From Neobacillus drentensis (GTDB lineage: Bacteria > Bacillota > Bacilli > Bacillales > Cytobacillaceae), in contig NZ_CP091110.1 of NCBI RefSeq assembly GCF_021560175.1, positions 4,156,501 through 4,220,500 of the forward strand: a stretch of DNA of 64,000 bases, read 5' to 3'. Positions 8,567-17,172 of the stretch are shown piece by piece (position 1 is the stretch's first letter; each line of letters starts with the position of its first letter). The position numbers and the translations under genes were made by a program. A model generated the notes under the pieces. That model worked only from the letters and a program-made list of their open reading frames with translations, was not told where the DNA came from and did no database searches.

Positions 8567-8602
8567 AGCGGGGGCATCATGCTCCCTGCTTTATTTGTTT
8601 TC
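8565..8602. terminator. Bidirectional terminator
   Basis: AAAGCGGGGGCA pairs imperfectly with TGCTCCCTGCTTT and is followed by TATTTGTTTT. It separates two convergent small genes. Confidence 0.75.
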
Positions 8603-8805
8603 TACATGAAATTTTTACTATGGTTATGAATCACTTGCAGTTCTTTCGTTGATTGCCTCATTTCACTTTTGCAAATTGGGCAAAGTGGAACCTCACTGCT
8701 TTTAAAATTATCCCGAACCCAGCACTTACAAGTTTCAGAGGTACATTCCCAAATCTTTGTTTCTTCTAATTTAATTTCTTCTTCATTTTTTCTGCCAAAC
8801 GCCAA
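8602..8805 (-). CDS. ydjO: YdjO-family small zinc-binding protein
   Basis: 67 residues with WECTSETCKCW and PLCPICKSEM, paired cysteines typical of a zinc ribbon. It matches what I recall of B. subtilis YdjO, described as cold-inducible and of unknown function. The TTG at 8805 is preferred because AAGGAG lies 8 bases upstream, whereas the upstream GTG (8814) touches the ribosome site. Confidence 0.7.
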   Translation of the reverse strand: MAFGRKNEEEIKLEETKIWECTSETCKCWVRDNFKSSEVPLCPICKSEMRQSTKELQVIHNHSKNFM

Positions 8806-8950
8806 AACGATCACTCCTTATAGATAGTTATGCCTGAACAAGCTTAAAACGCATCCCCAGCTATTATTCTAGTAATACTAATACATAAAAAAGTGATGCT
8901 TTACCAATTGTTGCATCACCATTTTAATTTTGTTGACCATTCTACAAAAT

Positions 8951-9046
8951 AAAAAAGACGTACCCTACACGTTAGGTAAAAGAGCTTCCCCCACTTTCGT
9001 GCAGCTACGACCACTTAAATCAGATAATACCGAAACATTAAAACAT
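8951..9046 (-). ncRNA. Candidate independently transcribed small RNA between ku and ydjO
   Basis: A promoter-like TTGACT-17-TAAAAT (9053-9081) points into about 95 bases without an ORF. The segment holds a GCAC-GAAA-GTG hairpin inside AGCT...AGCT arms and ends in a modest hairpin (8961-8978) with six U (8951-8956). I cannot match it to a known riboswitch or sRNA. It could also be a leader of ydjO. Confidence 0.35.
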
Positions 9047-9052
9047 ATTTAA

Positions 9053-9081
9053 ATTTTAACATAATTATTACTCCAAGTCAA
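9053..9081 (-). promoter_or_regulatory. Candidate sigma-A promoter of the small RNA
   Basis: TTGACT (9076-9081) and TAAAAT (9053-9058) on the minus strand with a 17-base spacer, directly downstream of the ku terminator. Confidence 0.55.
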
Positions 9082-9104
9082 TTTTTAGAAACAAATTCAT
9101 ATAG

Positions 9105-9132
9105 GAAAGACCAAGTGAATTGAACCTGGTCC
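9105..9132 (-). terminator. Probable terminator of ku
   Basis: GGACCAGGT and ACTTGGTCT form a stem with one mismatch, followed by TTTCC. It is weaker than a canonical terminator. Confidence 0.5.
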
Positions 9133-9163
9133 TTCACTTTATTGATAAAGTTGACATCTGTCG

Positions 9164-10051
9164 CTAGGCTTCTTTTTTCACTTTGGATGGGGCCTTTTTT
9201 CTAGGAGCTGCAGTTGCTTTTTTAGGTTTCGTTATCTCAGGTTTTGTAGCCTTTAGAGCTGATGTTGTTGTTTTATTTGGTTTCGTCCGGTCAATCGACG
9301 CTTGTAAAGCTGCCATGAGGTCTGTAACATTTGATGCTACTTCTTTAGTAGCTGATGTTACGGTCTCCTGCCCCGTCCGTTTTGACTCAATTAATTCTAA
9401 TAACGCGGTACGATATTCATCTGTATATTTTTCAGGCTCAAACGTGGTCGTTAACTGATCAATCAGTAATATCGCTGTTTCTAGTTCCCTCTCCGTTACT
9501 TTATTCTCTGCTGGAACATTAGGAACATCTCCAGCTTTACGGACCTCATCTGGATAATGAATTGTTTCCATCACCAATGTATTTTCGTATACGCGAATAA
9601 CTGCAAGCTGTTCCTTAGAGCGAATAATAATTTTAGCCAGTCCAACTTTTTGGGACTCTTGTAATGCCTTGCGCAGTAAGGAATATGCCTTACTGCCGCC
9701 CTCATTCGGGGACATATAATACGTTCGATCAAAATAAATAGGGTCAATCTCTTCAATTTTGACGAAATCAATGATTTCTACAGCCTTTTCTTCATTTTCT
9801 TTGCGCAGCTTTTCTAATTCTTCATGATCTAGGACGACAAACTTGCCTTTTGTATACTCGTAAGCTTTTACAATATCCTCTGGTTTTACCTCCTCTTCAC
9901 AGACAGTACAGATTTTTTCATATTTAATGGGAGCATGACATTTATTGTGCAGGGTGCGAAGCTTTATATCCTTGTCTTCCGTTGCGGTATGAAGCTTGAT
10001 AGGAATGTTTACAAGCCCGAAACTAATACTGCCTTTCCACATCGTATGCAT
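9164..10051 (-). CDS. ku: Ku protein, bacterial non-homologous end joining
   Basis: 295 residues. The Ku core runs from the N-terminus (WKGSISFGLVNIPIKL) to about residue 255 and includes the CxxC-type pair near CHAPIKYEKICTVC. Ku homodimers encircle DNA ends and recruit LigD. The last 40 residues are a Lys/Pro/Ala/Thr-rich basic tail of the kind known to aid DNA binding and end bridging. The partner ligD is divergent, 127 bases away. In B. subtilis this pair (ykoV/ykoU) protects spores. Confidence 0.93.
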   Translation of the reverse strand: MHTMWKGSISFGLVNIPIKLHTATEDKDIKLRTLHNKCHAPIKYEKICTVCEEEVKPEDIVKAYEYTKGKFVVLDHEELEKLRKENEEKAVEIIDFVKIEEIDPIYFDRTYYMSPNEGGSKAYSLLRKALQESQKVGLAKIIIRSKEQLAVIRVYENTLVMETIHYPDEVRKAGDVPNVPAENKVTERELETAILLIDQLTTTFEPEKYTDEYRTALLELIESKRTGQETVTSATKEVASNVTDLMAALQASIDRTKPNKTTTSALKATKPEITKPKKATAAPRKKAPSKVKKEA

Positions 10052-10178
10052 AGATATTCTCCATTCTTTTTGTTTTTATTTTGCGGTAAAGCCTCGGCTT
10101 CATTCCTTAAAAGATTTGGAAAAGGATGAAGTGAAATTAATTGAAGCAGAATAAGGGAAAAAGAAGGGAAACGTACCG

Positions 10179-12020
10179 ATGAAGCCAATGCTGCCAAGTT
10201 TAACCTTTGATCTTCCCGTACGGCCTGATTGGAAATACGAGGTGAAATATGATGGTTTCCGGGCTATGTTAACCTGGAATCAAAAGGGGATAGAACTAAT
10301 AAGCAGGAATGGAAAGAATTTATTACCTCAATTCCCGGAAATCAAACAGTTCCTTTTGCAATATGAAGCCCAGTTTAAATCCTATTTACCTTTGCAATTA
10401 GATGGTGAACTTGTTTATTTGGAAAACACACATAAAGCGAATTTTTCCGCGATTCAAGTCCGAGGACGACTAAAGTCCGAAAAAAAAATTGAAGAGCAAG
10501 CAACTCGTTTTCCCTGCCGTCTAATGGTTTTTGATCTATTGTTGGTTAAAGGAAATAGGATCTATACAGAACCCTTTTATAAAAGAAAAGAAGCACTAGA
10601 GAAATTATTCCGAGCAGCAGGTTTTAAGTTAAAAGCTGATCCATATAACGATCAACTGCTTCAATACGTAAAAGCACATGATGATTTTAATGAATTATGG
10701 GAAAAAGTGGTCTTGTATGATGGAGAAGGCATTATTGCTAAATTTAAAAATAGTCTTTGGGAAGAAGGAAAACGCACGCTGCAGTGGTTAAAGTATAAAA
10801 ACTGGAAATATGTCAGCTGCTTTGTAACAGCTTATGAGAAAACAAATGGCTATTTTTATATAGGTGTTTATCAAGACAAAAAAATATGTTCGATTGGACA
10901 AGTTCTATTTGGTTTTAAACCAGAAGAAAAAAATGCCTTACAACAAACAATAAAACAGAACATGATTAATGAGGATAATCAATTTATCTATGTTGAACCC
11001 GCTATCTGCCTTGAAGTGAAATATTTAGAACTATATGACAATCAACTGCGTGAACCTCATTTTGATCGTTTTCGATTTGATTTACAACCTGCTGATTGCA
11101 CCTATGACCGCTTTATGTTTGCTCAAAAAAATCTGCCTCAAGAGTTGGAAATAACCCATCCAGATAAACCCTTATGGGGAAATTTCAACATTCAGAAGGC
11201 TGATTATATTCTTTATCTGCGGGAAGTTTCACCATTTATGCTGCCCTTTTTAAAGGACAGGCTCTTAACAGTTATTCGTTATCCACATGGAATGTTTGGA
11301 GAGGCTTTTTATCAAAAAAATTGTCCTGATTATGCTCCAGAATTTGTCCAGACAAAAGAGGCAGAAGGCATTCATTACATTTTGTGCAATAACCTTAAAA
11401 CCCTTGTGTGGCTTGGAAACCAACTGGCCATTGAGTTCCATATCCCTTTTCAAACCGTCGATAGCATGGGACCTAGTGAAATCGTTTTTGATCTTGACCC
11501 GCCATCAAAAGACGCCTTTCAATTAGCGATCAAAGCCGCTCGATTGATAAAAGAAGTACTAGACCAATTAAATCTGGTTGGTTTTATTAAAACCTCAGGA
11601 AATAAAGGTTTGCAGATATACCTTCCTTTACCGGAAAATGTCTATACCTATGATGATACACGATTATTCACCAGCTTTATTGCGGAATATTTGATTTCGA
11701 AGGATCCTGATTCTTTCACGATTGAACGGATGAAAAAAAATCGAAATAACAGGTTGTATGTTGATTATGTACAGCATTCTGAAGGTAAAACGATTGTCGC
11801 TCCCTACTCGATGAGGGGCAACGAACATGCAGGTGTCGCAACCCCTCTTTATTGGGAGGAAGTGAATGACAAACTAGATTTATTCTCTTTTAATATGGAG
11901 AATGCGCTGAAACGAATCCGCAGTCAAGGTGACCCTTTTATGGACTATTCTCAAACAAAGCAACTGCAGCCCTTTGCTCCGGTCCTTGAGTTTTTAAAAA
12001 ACACCAGTAAAAAAGGATAA
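10179..12020 (+). CDS. ligD: ATP-dependent DNA ligase LigD (ligase plus polymerase)
   Basis: 613 residues in the Bacillus order: an N-terminal ATP-dependent ligase with the nucleotidyl lysine in EVKYDG (Lys23), then a C-terminal archaeo-eukaryotic-primase-type polymerase (from about residue 325, with VFDLDPPS as its acidic metal site). No separate phosphoesterase domain is visible. It fills and seals breaks held by Ku. A GAAGGGAA ribosome site precedes the ATG. Confidence 0.93.
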   Translation: MKPMLPSLTFDLPVRPDWKYEVKYDGFRAMLTWNQKGIELISRNGKNLLPQFPEIKQFLLQYEAQFKSYLPLQLDGELVYLENTHKANFSAIQVRGRLKSEKKIEEQATRFPCRLMVFDLLLVKGNRIYTEPFYKRKEALEKLFRAAGFKLKADPYNDQLLQYVKAHDDFNELWEKVVLYDGEGIIAKFKNSLWEEGKRTLQWLKYKNWKYVSCFVTAYEKTNGYFYIGVYQDKKICSIGQVLFGFKPEEKNALQQTIKQNMINEDNQFIYVEPAICLEVKYLELYDNQLREPHFDRFRFDLQPADCTYDRFMFAQKNLPQELEITHPDKPLWGNFNIQKADYILYLREVSPFMLPFLKDRLLTVIRYPHGMFGEAFYQKNCPDYAPEFVQTKEAEGIHYILCNNLKTLVWLGNQLAIEFHIPFQTVDSMGPSEIVFDLDPPSKDAFQLAIKAARLIKEVLDQLNLVGFIKTSGNKGLQIYLPLPENVYTYDDTRLFTSFIAEYLISKDPDSFTIERMKKNRNNRLYVDYVQHSEGKTIVAPYSMRGNEHAGVATPLYWEEVNDKLDLFSFNMENALKRIRSQGDPFMDYSQTKQLQPFAPVLEFLKNTSKKG

Positions 12021-12040
12021 GGTGATATCCCTTATCCTTT
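12012..12040. terminator. Bidirectional terminator between ligD and dapF
   Basis: AAAGGATAAGG and CCTTATCCTTT form a near-perfect hairpin that contains the ligD stop codon and touches the stop of the convergent dapF-like gene. Confidence 0.8.
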
Positions 12041-13016
12041 AAAGCGATTGTTCTATTTTTTCCTGGGCAGCCACTTGGAGCTTCTCATAGGTATCTTGTT
12101 CTGTAAAATTGGTTTTTGATGAAACGGAGAAAGTTTTTTCATTTAGTGATAACTCAATGAAAGCACGATAAAGATAGGTAGCATTTCCAATTAGATCAAT
12201 TGTGAAGCTATCTTCCGTTTTATGAACCACACATTGGACTTTACCGCCATTATTATAAACGTTGATTGCCGTTTCAAAGTCATTTAAATCAGTTAAGCAA
12301 GTAACCAATGACGAAGCTGACATGGCTGTACCACAAGCATTTGTAAAACCTACCCCTCGCTCAAAGGTGCGGACGTATATAGAGCCTCTTTCGAGCGGCT
12401 TTACAAAGCTTACATTTACCCCATCCGGGAATAAATCATTGGGACCATTCACTTTTTCACTAAGTTGTTTTTGAAGATTACTATCAAGCTGCTCAGTTTC
12501 TACCATTGCAATCAAATGCGGGTTGGGTACCGCCAGCGCGGTAAACCTTAACTCATCTGAAAGCTCCTTGATTCTTTCGTTAAAAAGAGTAGGTTTATTT
12601 AGGTTTAATGGGAGTGCCTTTAGTTCAAACAGGACGGGAGAAATCTCAACCTGGTAGGTGTGAACGTGAGGAAATATATCCTCTTGTTTTCTAACCTTTA
12701 GATTTGCTTTCATTGTTTCAATAACTGCCTGGTTAATTCCTTTCAGTTCACAGATATATCTGGCTACCAGACGGAGGCCGTTCCCACACATGGACGCTTC
12801 AGAACCATCTGCATTAAAGACACGCATTCTTCCATCCACTTGCTCACTTTTCATAATAAATAAAATTCCATCGGCTCCGAGATCGGCGTCACGGTTACAC
12901 AAAATCTTTGCAAGGTTTGCTCTATCTTCTTCCGTAAACACATAGTCATTTGAGATTTCATCGATGAGGAGAAAATCATTTCCTGATCCATGACCTTTAA
13001 TTATATCAATTTGCAC
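12039..13016 (-). CDS. dapF: Diaminopimelate epimerase-like protein
   Basis: 325 residues from the GTG at 13016, which follows GGGGG by 7 bases; the ATG at 13037 is possible. DapF interconverts LL- and meso-diaminopimelate for lysine and peptidoglycan synthesis. Both catalytic cysteines are present, in SMCGNG (Cys77) and TNACGTA (Cys228). It is about 40 residues longer than usual, with a C-terminal tail of no clear homology, and the usual ACGTG is ACGTA. A paralogue with a different epimerase role is possible. Confidence 0.8.
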   Translation of the reverse strand: MQIDIIKGHGSGNDFLLIDEISNDYVFTEEDRANLAKILCNRDADLGADGILFIMKSEQVDGRMRVFNADGSEASMCGNGLRLVARYICELKGINQAVIETMKANLKVRKQEDIFPHVHTYQVEISPVLFELKALPLNLNKPTLFNERIKELSDELRFTALAVPNPHLIAMVETEQLDSNLQKQLSEKVNGPNDLFPDGVNVSFVKPLERGSIYVRTFERGVGFTNACGTAMSASSLVTCLTDLNDFETAINVYNNGGKVQCVVHKTEDSFTIDLIGNATYLYRAFIELSLNEKTFSVSSKTNFTEQDTYEKLQVAAQEKIEQSL

Positions 13017-13087
13017 AACTTTTACCCCCAGAATCATAACTTAAATCCATCATATCAAACATTATTATGGAAGGAAACTGTCTTGTA

Positions 13088-13873
13088 TTATCTCTCAATA
13101 AAGTATTCATTAATTAATAACGACATTCTAAGCAGCCTGTCCTGTTCCGAAAAATCTTCTGTAAGCGATAGTACAGGTGTATTCGGCTCTGGAAATAACG
13201 GACTCCATTCAATCGGCATCCACCCTCTCCGCAGTCGCCCCACCTCTTTTAGACCACGATCATAAACGAGTTCATCCATAAAGAATGAAGATCCTTCCAC
13301 CTCTCCGATGAATCTTCCGTTACGGTCAAACAGCTCCTTTTTTGCTTTCCGAAAGCCGATATTCCTCTTTTCAAATCTGCCTAAATAGAGGCGATTTCTA
13401 TCAAAAACATTAATCTTTATCACTTTCCTGCCTTTTAACTTAAAATATCCCAGTACTTGGTCTTCTATATTATATAAAGCATAAGTTCGCGATGGTTTTA
13501 ACCTCTCGATACCCGTTCCTCGAAATTTTTTTATGTGTCCAGCCATATGACCATTGGGAAAATAGATGAACAATCTAGAGGACTGTGAGTTCCTGTAAAG
13601 TATTAAAAGATGCTGGGCATTAAAAATAGAAGTGGAAATATCTCTAGAAGTATTCATATTGCGTTTAATTGAAATAGATTGGTTCATTCTAAATAGATAG
13701 ACTTGAAAACTAATCAGGCTATAAATCATAAATGGAAGCACAAATAGCATGATTTCCCTTTGCTTTAAAACAGAAAGATTTCCTACTATGATAATTGTAG
13801 TTGGCACCAGAGCGGCAATACTACCATTTAAGTTCATATTAGCTGTATCCCGGTAATATTCATTTATTTTCAT
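13088..13873 (-). CDS. Membrane-anchored protein, possibly tubby/LURP-one-like C-terminal domain
   Basis: 261 residues not recognised with confidence. Two hydrophobic segments (about 18-35 and 41-62) would anchor it. The rest is basic and strand-rich with repeated short units (FDRNRLYLGRFEKRN, FDRNGRFIGEVEG) like tubby/LURP-one beta barrels. It lies between the dapF-like gene and the patatin gene on the same strand, 104 bases from the latter. No function can be assigned. Confidence 0.5.
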   Translation of the reverse strand: MKINEYYRDTANMNLNGSIAALVPTTIIIVGNLSVLKQREIMLFVLPFMIYSLISFQVYLFRMNQSISIKRNMNTSRDISTSIFNAQHLLILYRNSQSSRLFIYFPNGHMAGHIKKFRGTGIERLKPSRTYALYNIEDQVLGYFKLKGRKVIKINVFDRNRLYLGRFEKRNIGFRKAKKELFDRNGRFIGEVEGSSFFMDELVYDRGLKEVGRLRRGWMPIEWSPLFPEPNTPVLSLTEDFSEQDRLLRMSLLINEYFIER

Positions 13874-13977
13874 CCAGATAACCCCTTATCAATTCCTCTA
13901 CTAAGAGTTTATTTAATAGGATTAAAAAAAATGATAGGAGTTTTTAAAAAGTAAAGGAGAGCCTGCTAGACTCTACA

Positions 13978-14832
13978 CTAGCCTTCTAAATAAGAATTAA
14001 TTTTATTCTTTGATTCCTGTGCATCCCGGTAGCCTTGGCGATATAAATCTTCTAACCTTTGTGGATTTCTTTCCATCCGCCCTACTTTTAATGGCTCAGA
14101 TGGACGAATAATCAGCACATTACCTGCTTTTTCCTCTTTTTCTAAATAATCCAGGGTATCGTTATAAATTTGATACCTTCTCCGTAATGATTTCTGTAAC
14201 CCCTTGTAATTCGGGTACTTCCTATCTACTAGAAAATGAAATTTTGATGGTTTTTTGACATAACCCTTATTCCTAGTTAAAATGACAATATTTTTTTTAA
14301 AGCCATCTTCTTGCGCTTTTTTGATAGGTATAGGATCACTTATCCCCCCGTCAAGAAGAATTTTATCTTGGTACCGGATTTCTGGAGCGATAAACGGAAG
14401 CGAGCTTGATGCCCTTAGTACGGTTAGCAAATCTTGCCCGTACTCCTGCTTTTTAAAATAAACCGGCATCCCTGTTAAGCAATCAGTTGCCCCGACCACA
14501 AACTCAACTGGACTGTTATAAAACACATCATAATGGTAAGGCACATGTTGATTAGGGATTTCATCAAAAATAAAATCCATTCCAAAGAACTGCCTATTTT
14601 TGAAATAGTTTCTCCACGATATATATCTTGGATCACTAGCATATTCAACTGTTACCGTCTTATTCCTGCCTTTTTGCTTTGATAAATAAGAAGCTGCATT
14701 ACATGCTCCTGCTGAAACACCGATAACATAAGGAAAAAACAATTCCTGTTCTAAAAAATATTCCAGGATCCCGGCAGTATAAACCCCACGCATCCCGCCG
14801 CCTTCTAGAACTAATCCTATTTGGTTTAACAA
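13978..14832 (-). CDS. Patatin-like phospholipase (RssA/YjjU type)
   Basis: 284 residues. The oxyanion motif GGGMRG (residues 11-16), nucleophile GVSAG and the DGG catalytic aspartate are all visible, so a Ser-Asp dyad lipid acyl hydrolase is expected. There is no signal peptide, so it acts in the cytoplasm or at the inner membrane face. The natural lipid substrate is unknown. A 247-base MITE lies 23 bases upstream of its start and may have displaced its promoter. Confidence 0.85.
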   Translation of the reverse strand: MLNQIGLVLEGGGMRGVYTAGILEYFLEQELFFPYVIGVSAGACNAASYLSKQKGRNKTVTVEYASDPRYISWRNYFKNRQFFGMDFIFDEIPNQHVPYHYDVFYNSPVEFVVGATDCLTGMPVYFKKQEYGQDLLTVLRASSSLPFIAPEIRYQDKILLDGGISDPIPIKKAQEDGFKKNIVILTRNKGYVKKPSKFHFLVDRKYPNYKGLQKSLRRRYQIYNDTLDYLEKEEKAGNVLIIRPSEPLKVGRMERNPQRLEDLYRQGYRDAQESKNKINSYLEG

Positions 14833-14855
14833 ACTGCCTCACCCCTAAAAAATAA

Positions 14856-15102
14856 GGCTGTGTTAAAGGTAATGGTTGATTATTATCATGTTGATTGGAG
14901 CGGAAGGCGGCGAAGACTCCTCGAAAATGCTTTCGCATTTCCTTCGTGCGTGGGCGTATTCGAGGAAGCAAATTCAAAGTCCTGCGGGAGTACGGGGCAG
15001 GGGAGACCCCACAGGCGCAAGTGCGCCGAGGAGGCTCCCCGGCACGCCCGCGGAAAGCGAAGCCGCCTGGAGCGGAAATCAACACTCAAAATTAACACAG
15101 CC
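14856..15102 (+). mobile_element. MITE-like repeat, copy 1 (247 bp)
   Basis: A GC-rich, non-coding element with terminal inverted repeats GGCTGTGTTAA (14856-) and TTAACACAGCC (-15102). It is nearly identical in inverted orientation to 29134-29379. The flanks share a 7-base AAAATAA repeat in low-complexity DNA, so its target duplication is uncertain. It encodes no transposase and would need one supplied in trans. Confidence 0.85.
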
Positions 15103-15200
15103 AAAATAAAAAAATACATCTCTTATTATAGAATATGGGTTCCCGTATGCAAACAAATAGACTTTAATATTCCTGCAATACTTATATTATAAACAAGCCA

Positions 15201-15226
15201 AAACCCGACAAATCTTTGCCGGGTTC
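15201..15226 (-). terminator. Probable terminator of the DUF4870 gene
   Basis: AACCCG and CGGGTT form a stem, with TTTTGG on the minus-strand 3' side. The loop is long. Confidence 0.45.
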
Positions 15227-15241
15227 TCATTCTGCCTTTTA

Positions 15242-15565
15242 TTATTTAATTAATCTAAATATCCATGGAAACCGATATTCTTTTCCTTCATAAGCTTTAA
15301 CAGCTGCGATTATGCTAAAAATAAGCGCTGCAATCCCTAACACCCATAACAAAAAAATACCAATAATTACGATTGACAAGATACCTGCTACAATCGAATA
15401 GACAAAATAAGAAATAAAGAAGTTAAAGTATTCTTTCGCATGTACATCAATAAAAGTGGATTCTTCTTTTTTTAATAACCAAATAATCAGTGGTGCTATA
15501 ATAGGAAAAAACAAGCTTAGGACATACAAACCTGCCGCTAATAGCCTTTCTTCACTCTTTACCAT
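15242..15565 (-). CDS. DUF4870 (Tic20-like) membrane protein
   Basis: 107 residues with three or four hydrophobic segments. The KEYFNFFISY and YRFPWIFRLI segments are typical of DUF4870 proteins. The family is common in Firmicutes and its function is not established. It stands alone with a weak terminator downstream. Confidence 0.75.
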   Translation of the reverse strand: MVKSEERLLAAGLYVLSLFFPIIAPLIIWLLKKEESTFIDVHAKEYFNFFISYFVYSIVAGILSIVIIGIFLLWVLGIAALIFSIIAAVKAYEGKEYRFPWIFRLIK

Positions 15566-15742
15566 TTCATATCCCCCATTAAATAATTTTTCTTTACGCT
15601 AATATTTACGCTTCGACACTATAAAGGTTTCGTGATTTTAAAATAAATCCGCAAATAAATTATCATTAGTTGACTTTTCCTGTGACACATATGTTGCTAA
15701 AATAGATAAAATACTATTAACAACATATAGAAAGGTATTACT

Positions 15743-16870
15743 ATGGATAAAATACTTTTAAAAAATGCGACTATTTATCCGGTTACCTCTAAACCGGCAA
15801 TGTATACCGATCTCCTTATCGAAAATGGCAAGATTAAAAAAATTGGCAGCAATTTAAAGTCAGATTTAACAGTAAAAATAATTGACTGTTCGGACGCTTA
15901 TTTGTTTCCTGGTTTTATTGATGTTCATACACACTTAGGTTTATATGATGAAGGAACTGGCTGGGCTGGTAATGATGCCAATGAAACAGTTGAAGCCCTC
16001 ACACCGCATATCCGAGCGATTGATGGTGTATATCCATTAGATCAGGCTTTTACCGATGCGATTAAAAGCGGAATTACAACCGTTCATGTGATGCCCGGCA
16101 GTGCAAACGTTATTGGTGGTACTACTTCTGTTATTAAAACTACTGGGAAAAACATTAAGAAAATGATAGTCAAGGAGATCGCAGGGCTAAAAATTGCCTT
16201 AGGAGAAAATCCAAAGAGGATCCATAGTCATGGTAATAGTGATTCCATTACTCGAATGGGGATTATGGGAATGTTAAGGGAGGCTTTCTACAAAGCCATC
16301 CATACAGACAATCCTGAAGATCTTCGAATTGCACCACTTGTAAGGGCTTTAAAAAGAGAAATACCGGTTAGAATCCATGCCCACCGTGCCGATGATATTA
16401 TTACGGCCCTGCGATTTGCGGAGGAATTCCAGCTTGATTTACGTATTGAACATTGTACAGAAGGACATTTAATAGCAAATGAATTAGCAGGACTTGATCT
16501 AAAGGTTTCAGTAGGCCCAACATTAACAAGAAGGTCTAAAGTAGAATTAAAAAATAAAACGTGGAAAACGTATGAAATTTTGACTAATCACGGCTTGGAG
16601 GTATCCATTACAACAGACCATCCTTATACACCCATCCAATACTTAAATATTTGCGCGAGCCTTGCCGTTCGTGAAGGGTTACCTGAACAAAAAGCCATTG
16701 AAGGAATTACCATTCTCCCGGCAAGAAACCTAAAAATTGACGATCGAGTCGGCAGTATTGAGGAAGGTAAGGATGCTGATTTAGTTCTCTGGACCCATCA
16801 TCCTTTCTATTATTTAGCGAAGCCGAAATGGACGATGATTGGCGGTGAAATCGTTTATTCGGAAGGCTAA
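15743..16870 (+). CDS. Amidohydrolase-family metal-dependent hydrolase
   Basis: 375 residues with the amidohydrolase barrel signatures in order: DVHTHLG (HxH metal ligands), a later RIHAHRADD histidine, IEHCTEG histidine and TTDHP aspartate. Composite-domain beta strands surround the barrel (KNATIYPV at the start, SIEEGKDADLVLW near the end). Such enzymes hydrolyse cyclic amides, imidazolones or dipeptides; the substrate is not readable here. It has its own promoter region and no operon partner. Confidence 0.8.
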   Translation: MDKILLKNATIYPVTSKPAMYTDLLIENGKIKKIGSNLKSDLTVKIIDCSDAYLFPGFIDVHTHLGLYDEGTGWAGNDANETVEALTPHIRAIDGVYPLDQAFTDAIKSGITTVHVMPGSANVIGGTTSVIKTTGKNIKKMIVKEIAGLKIALGENPKRIHSHGNSDSITRMGIMGMLREAFYKAIHTDNPEDLRIAPLVRALKREIPVRIHAHRADDIITALRFAEEFQLDLRIEHCTEGHLIANELAGLDLKVSVGPTLTRRSKVELKNKTWKTYEILTNHGLEVSITTDHPYTPIQYLNICASLAVREGLPEQKAIEGITILPARNLKIDDRVGSIEEGKDADLVLWTHHPFYYLAKPKWTMIGGEIVYSEG

Positions 16871-16982
16871 AAATGTGTAGAAAATTGGTAAAAAATATTA
16901 GCGAAAAACCGCAAAAAACCTATTTCTTTTTTTCAATTTTTCTTGTATTATACTCTAAGTAAATGATTTTGAACCTGTTTGA

Positions 16983-17124
16983 TTTGGGGGTTTATCAACA
17001 TAATCTGGTAACAAAAAAATGATATAGGGAAGGCAAATGGTGCGCCACCAGTTTACTGGTTCTAGTGGGTTCGATTCCCACCCCGAAATTTTTTACGCAA
17101 TTCTATAAAAAATTTCGAGGGTGG
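16983..17124 (+). promoter_or_regulatory. Structured leader with a tRNA-like fold upstream of the GNAT gene
   Basis: TTTGGGG (16983-16989) can pair with CCCGAAA (17082-17088) as a 7-base acceptor-like stem with one mismatch. A canonical T-arm GTGGG-TTCGATT-CCCAC sits at 17065-17081, and an ATCA/TGAT D-arm-like stem encloses a GGTAA loop. Six T follow at once. Alternatively 17078-17095 pairs with 17106-17124 in an 18-base stem. The two folds exclude each other, as in attenuators. No known class was recognised. Confidence 0.35.
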
Positions 17125-17172
17125 ACCGCTTCTTTACACATGGGATCGGAATGCCCTAATGGAGGGATTTTC

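Noticed and set aside
14699..15192. Several overlapping ORFs in all frames
   Set aside because: They run through MITE copy 1; the same frames appear in copy 2, and no protein family is recognisable.
17065..17172. Upstream extension of the GNAT frame from the GTG at 17065
   Set aside because: It reads through the T-arm-like hairpin and T-run of the structured leader; GGAGGG precedes the ATG at 17173.
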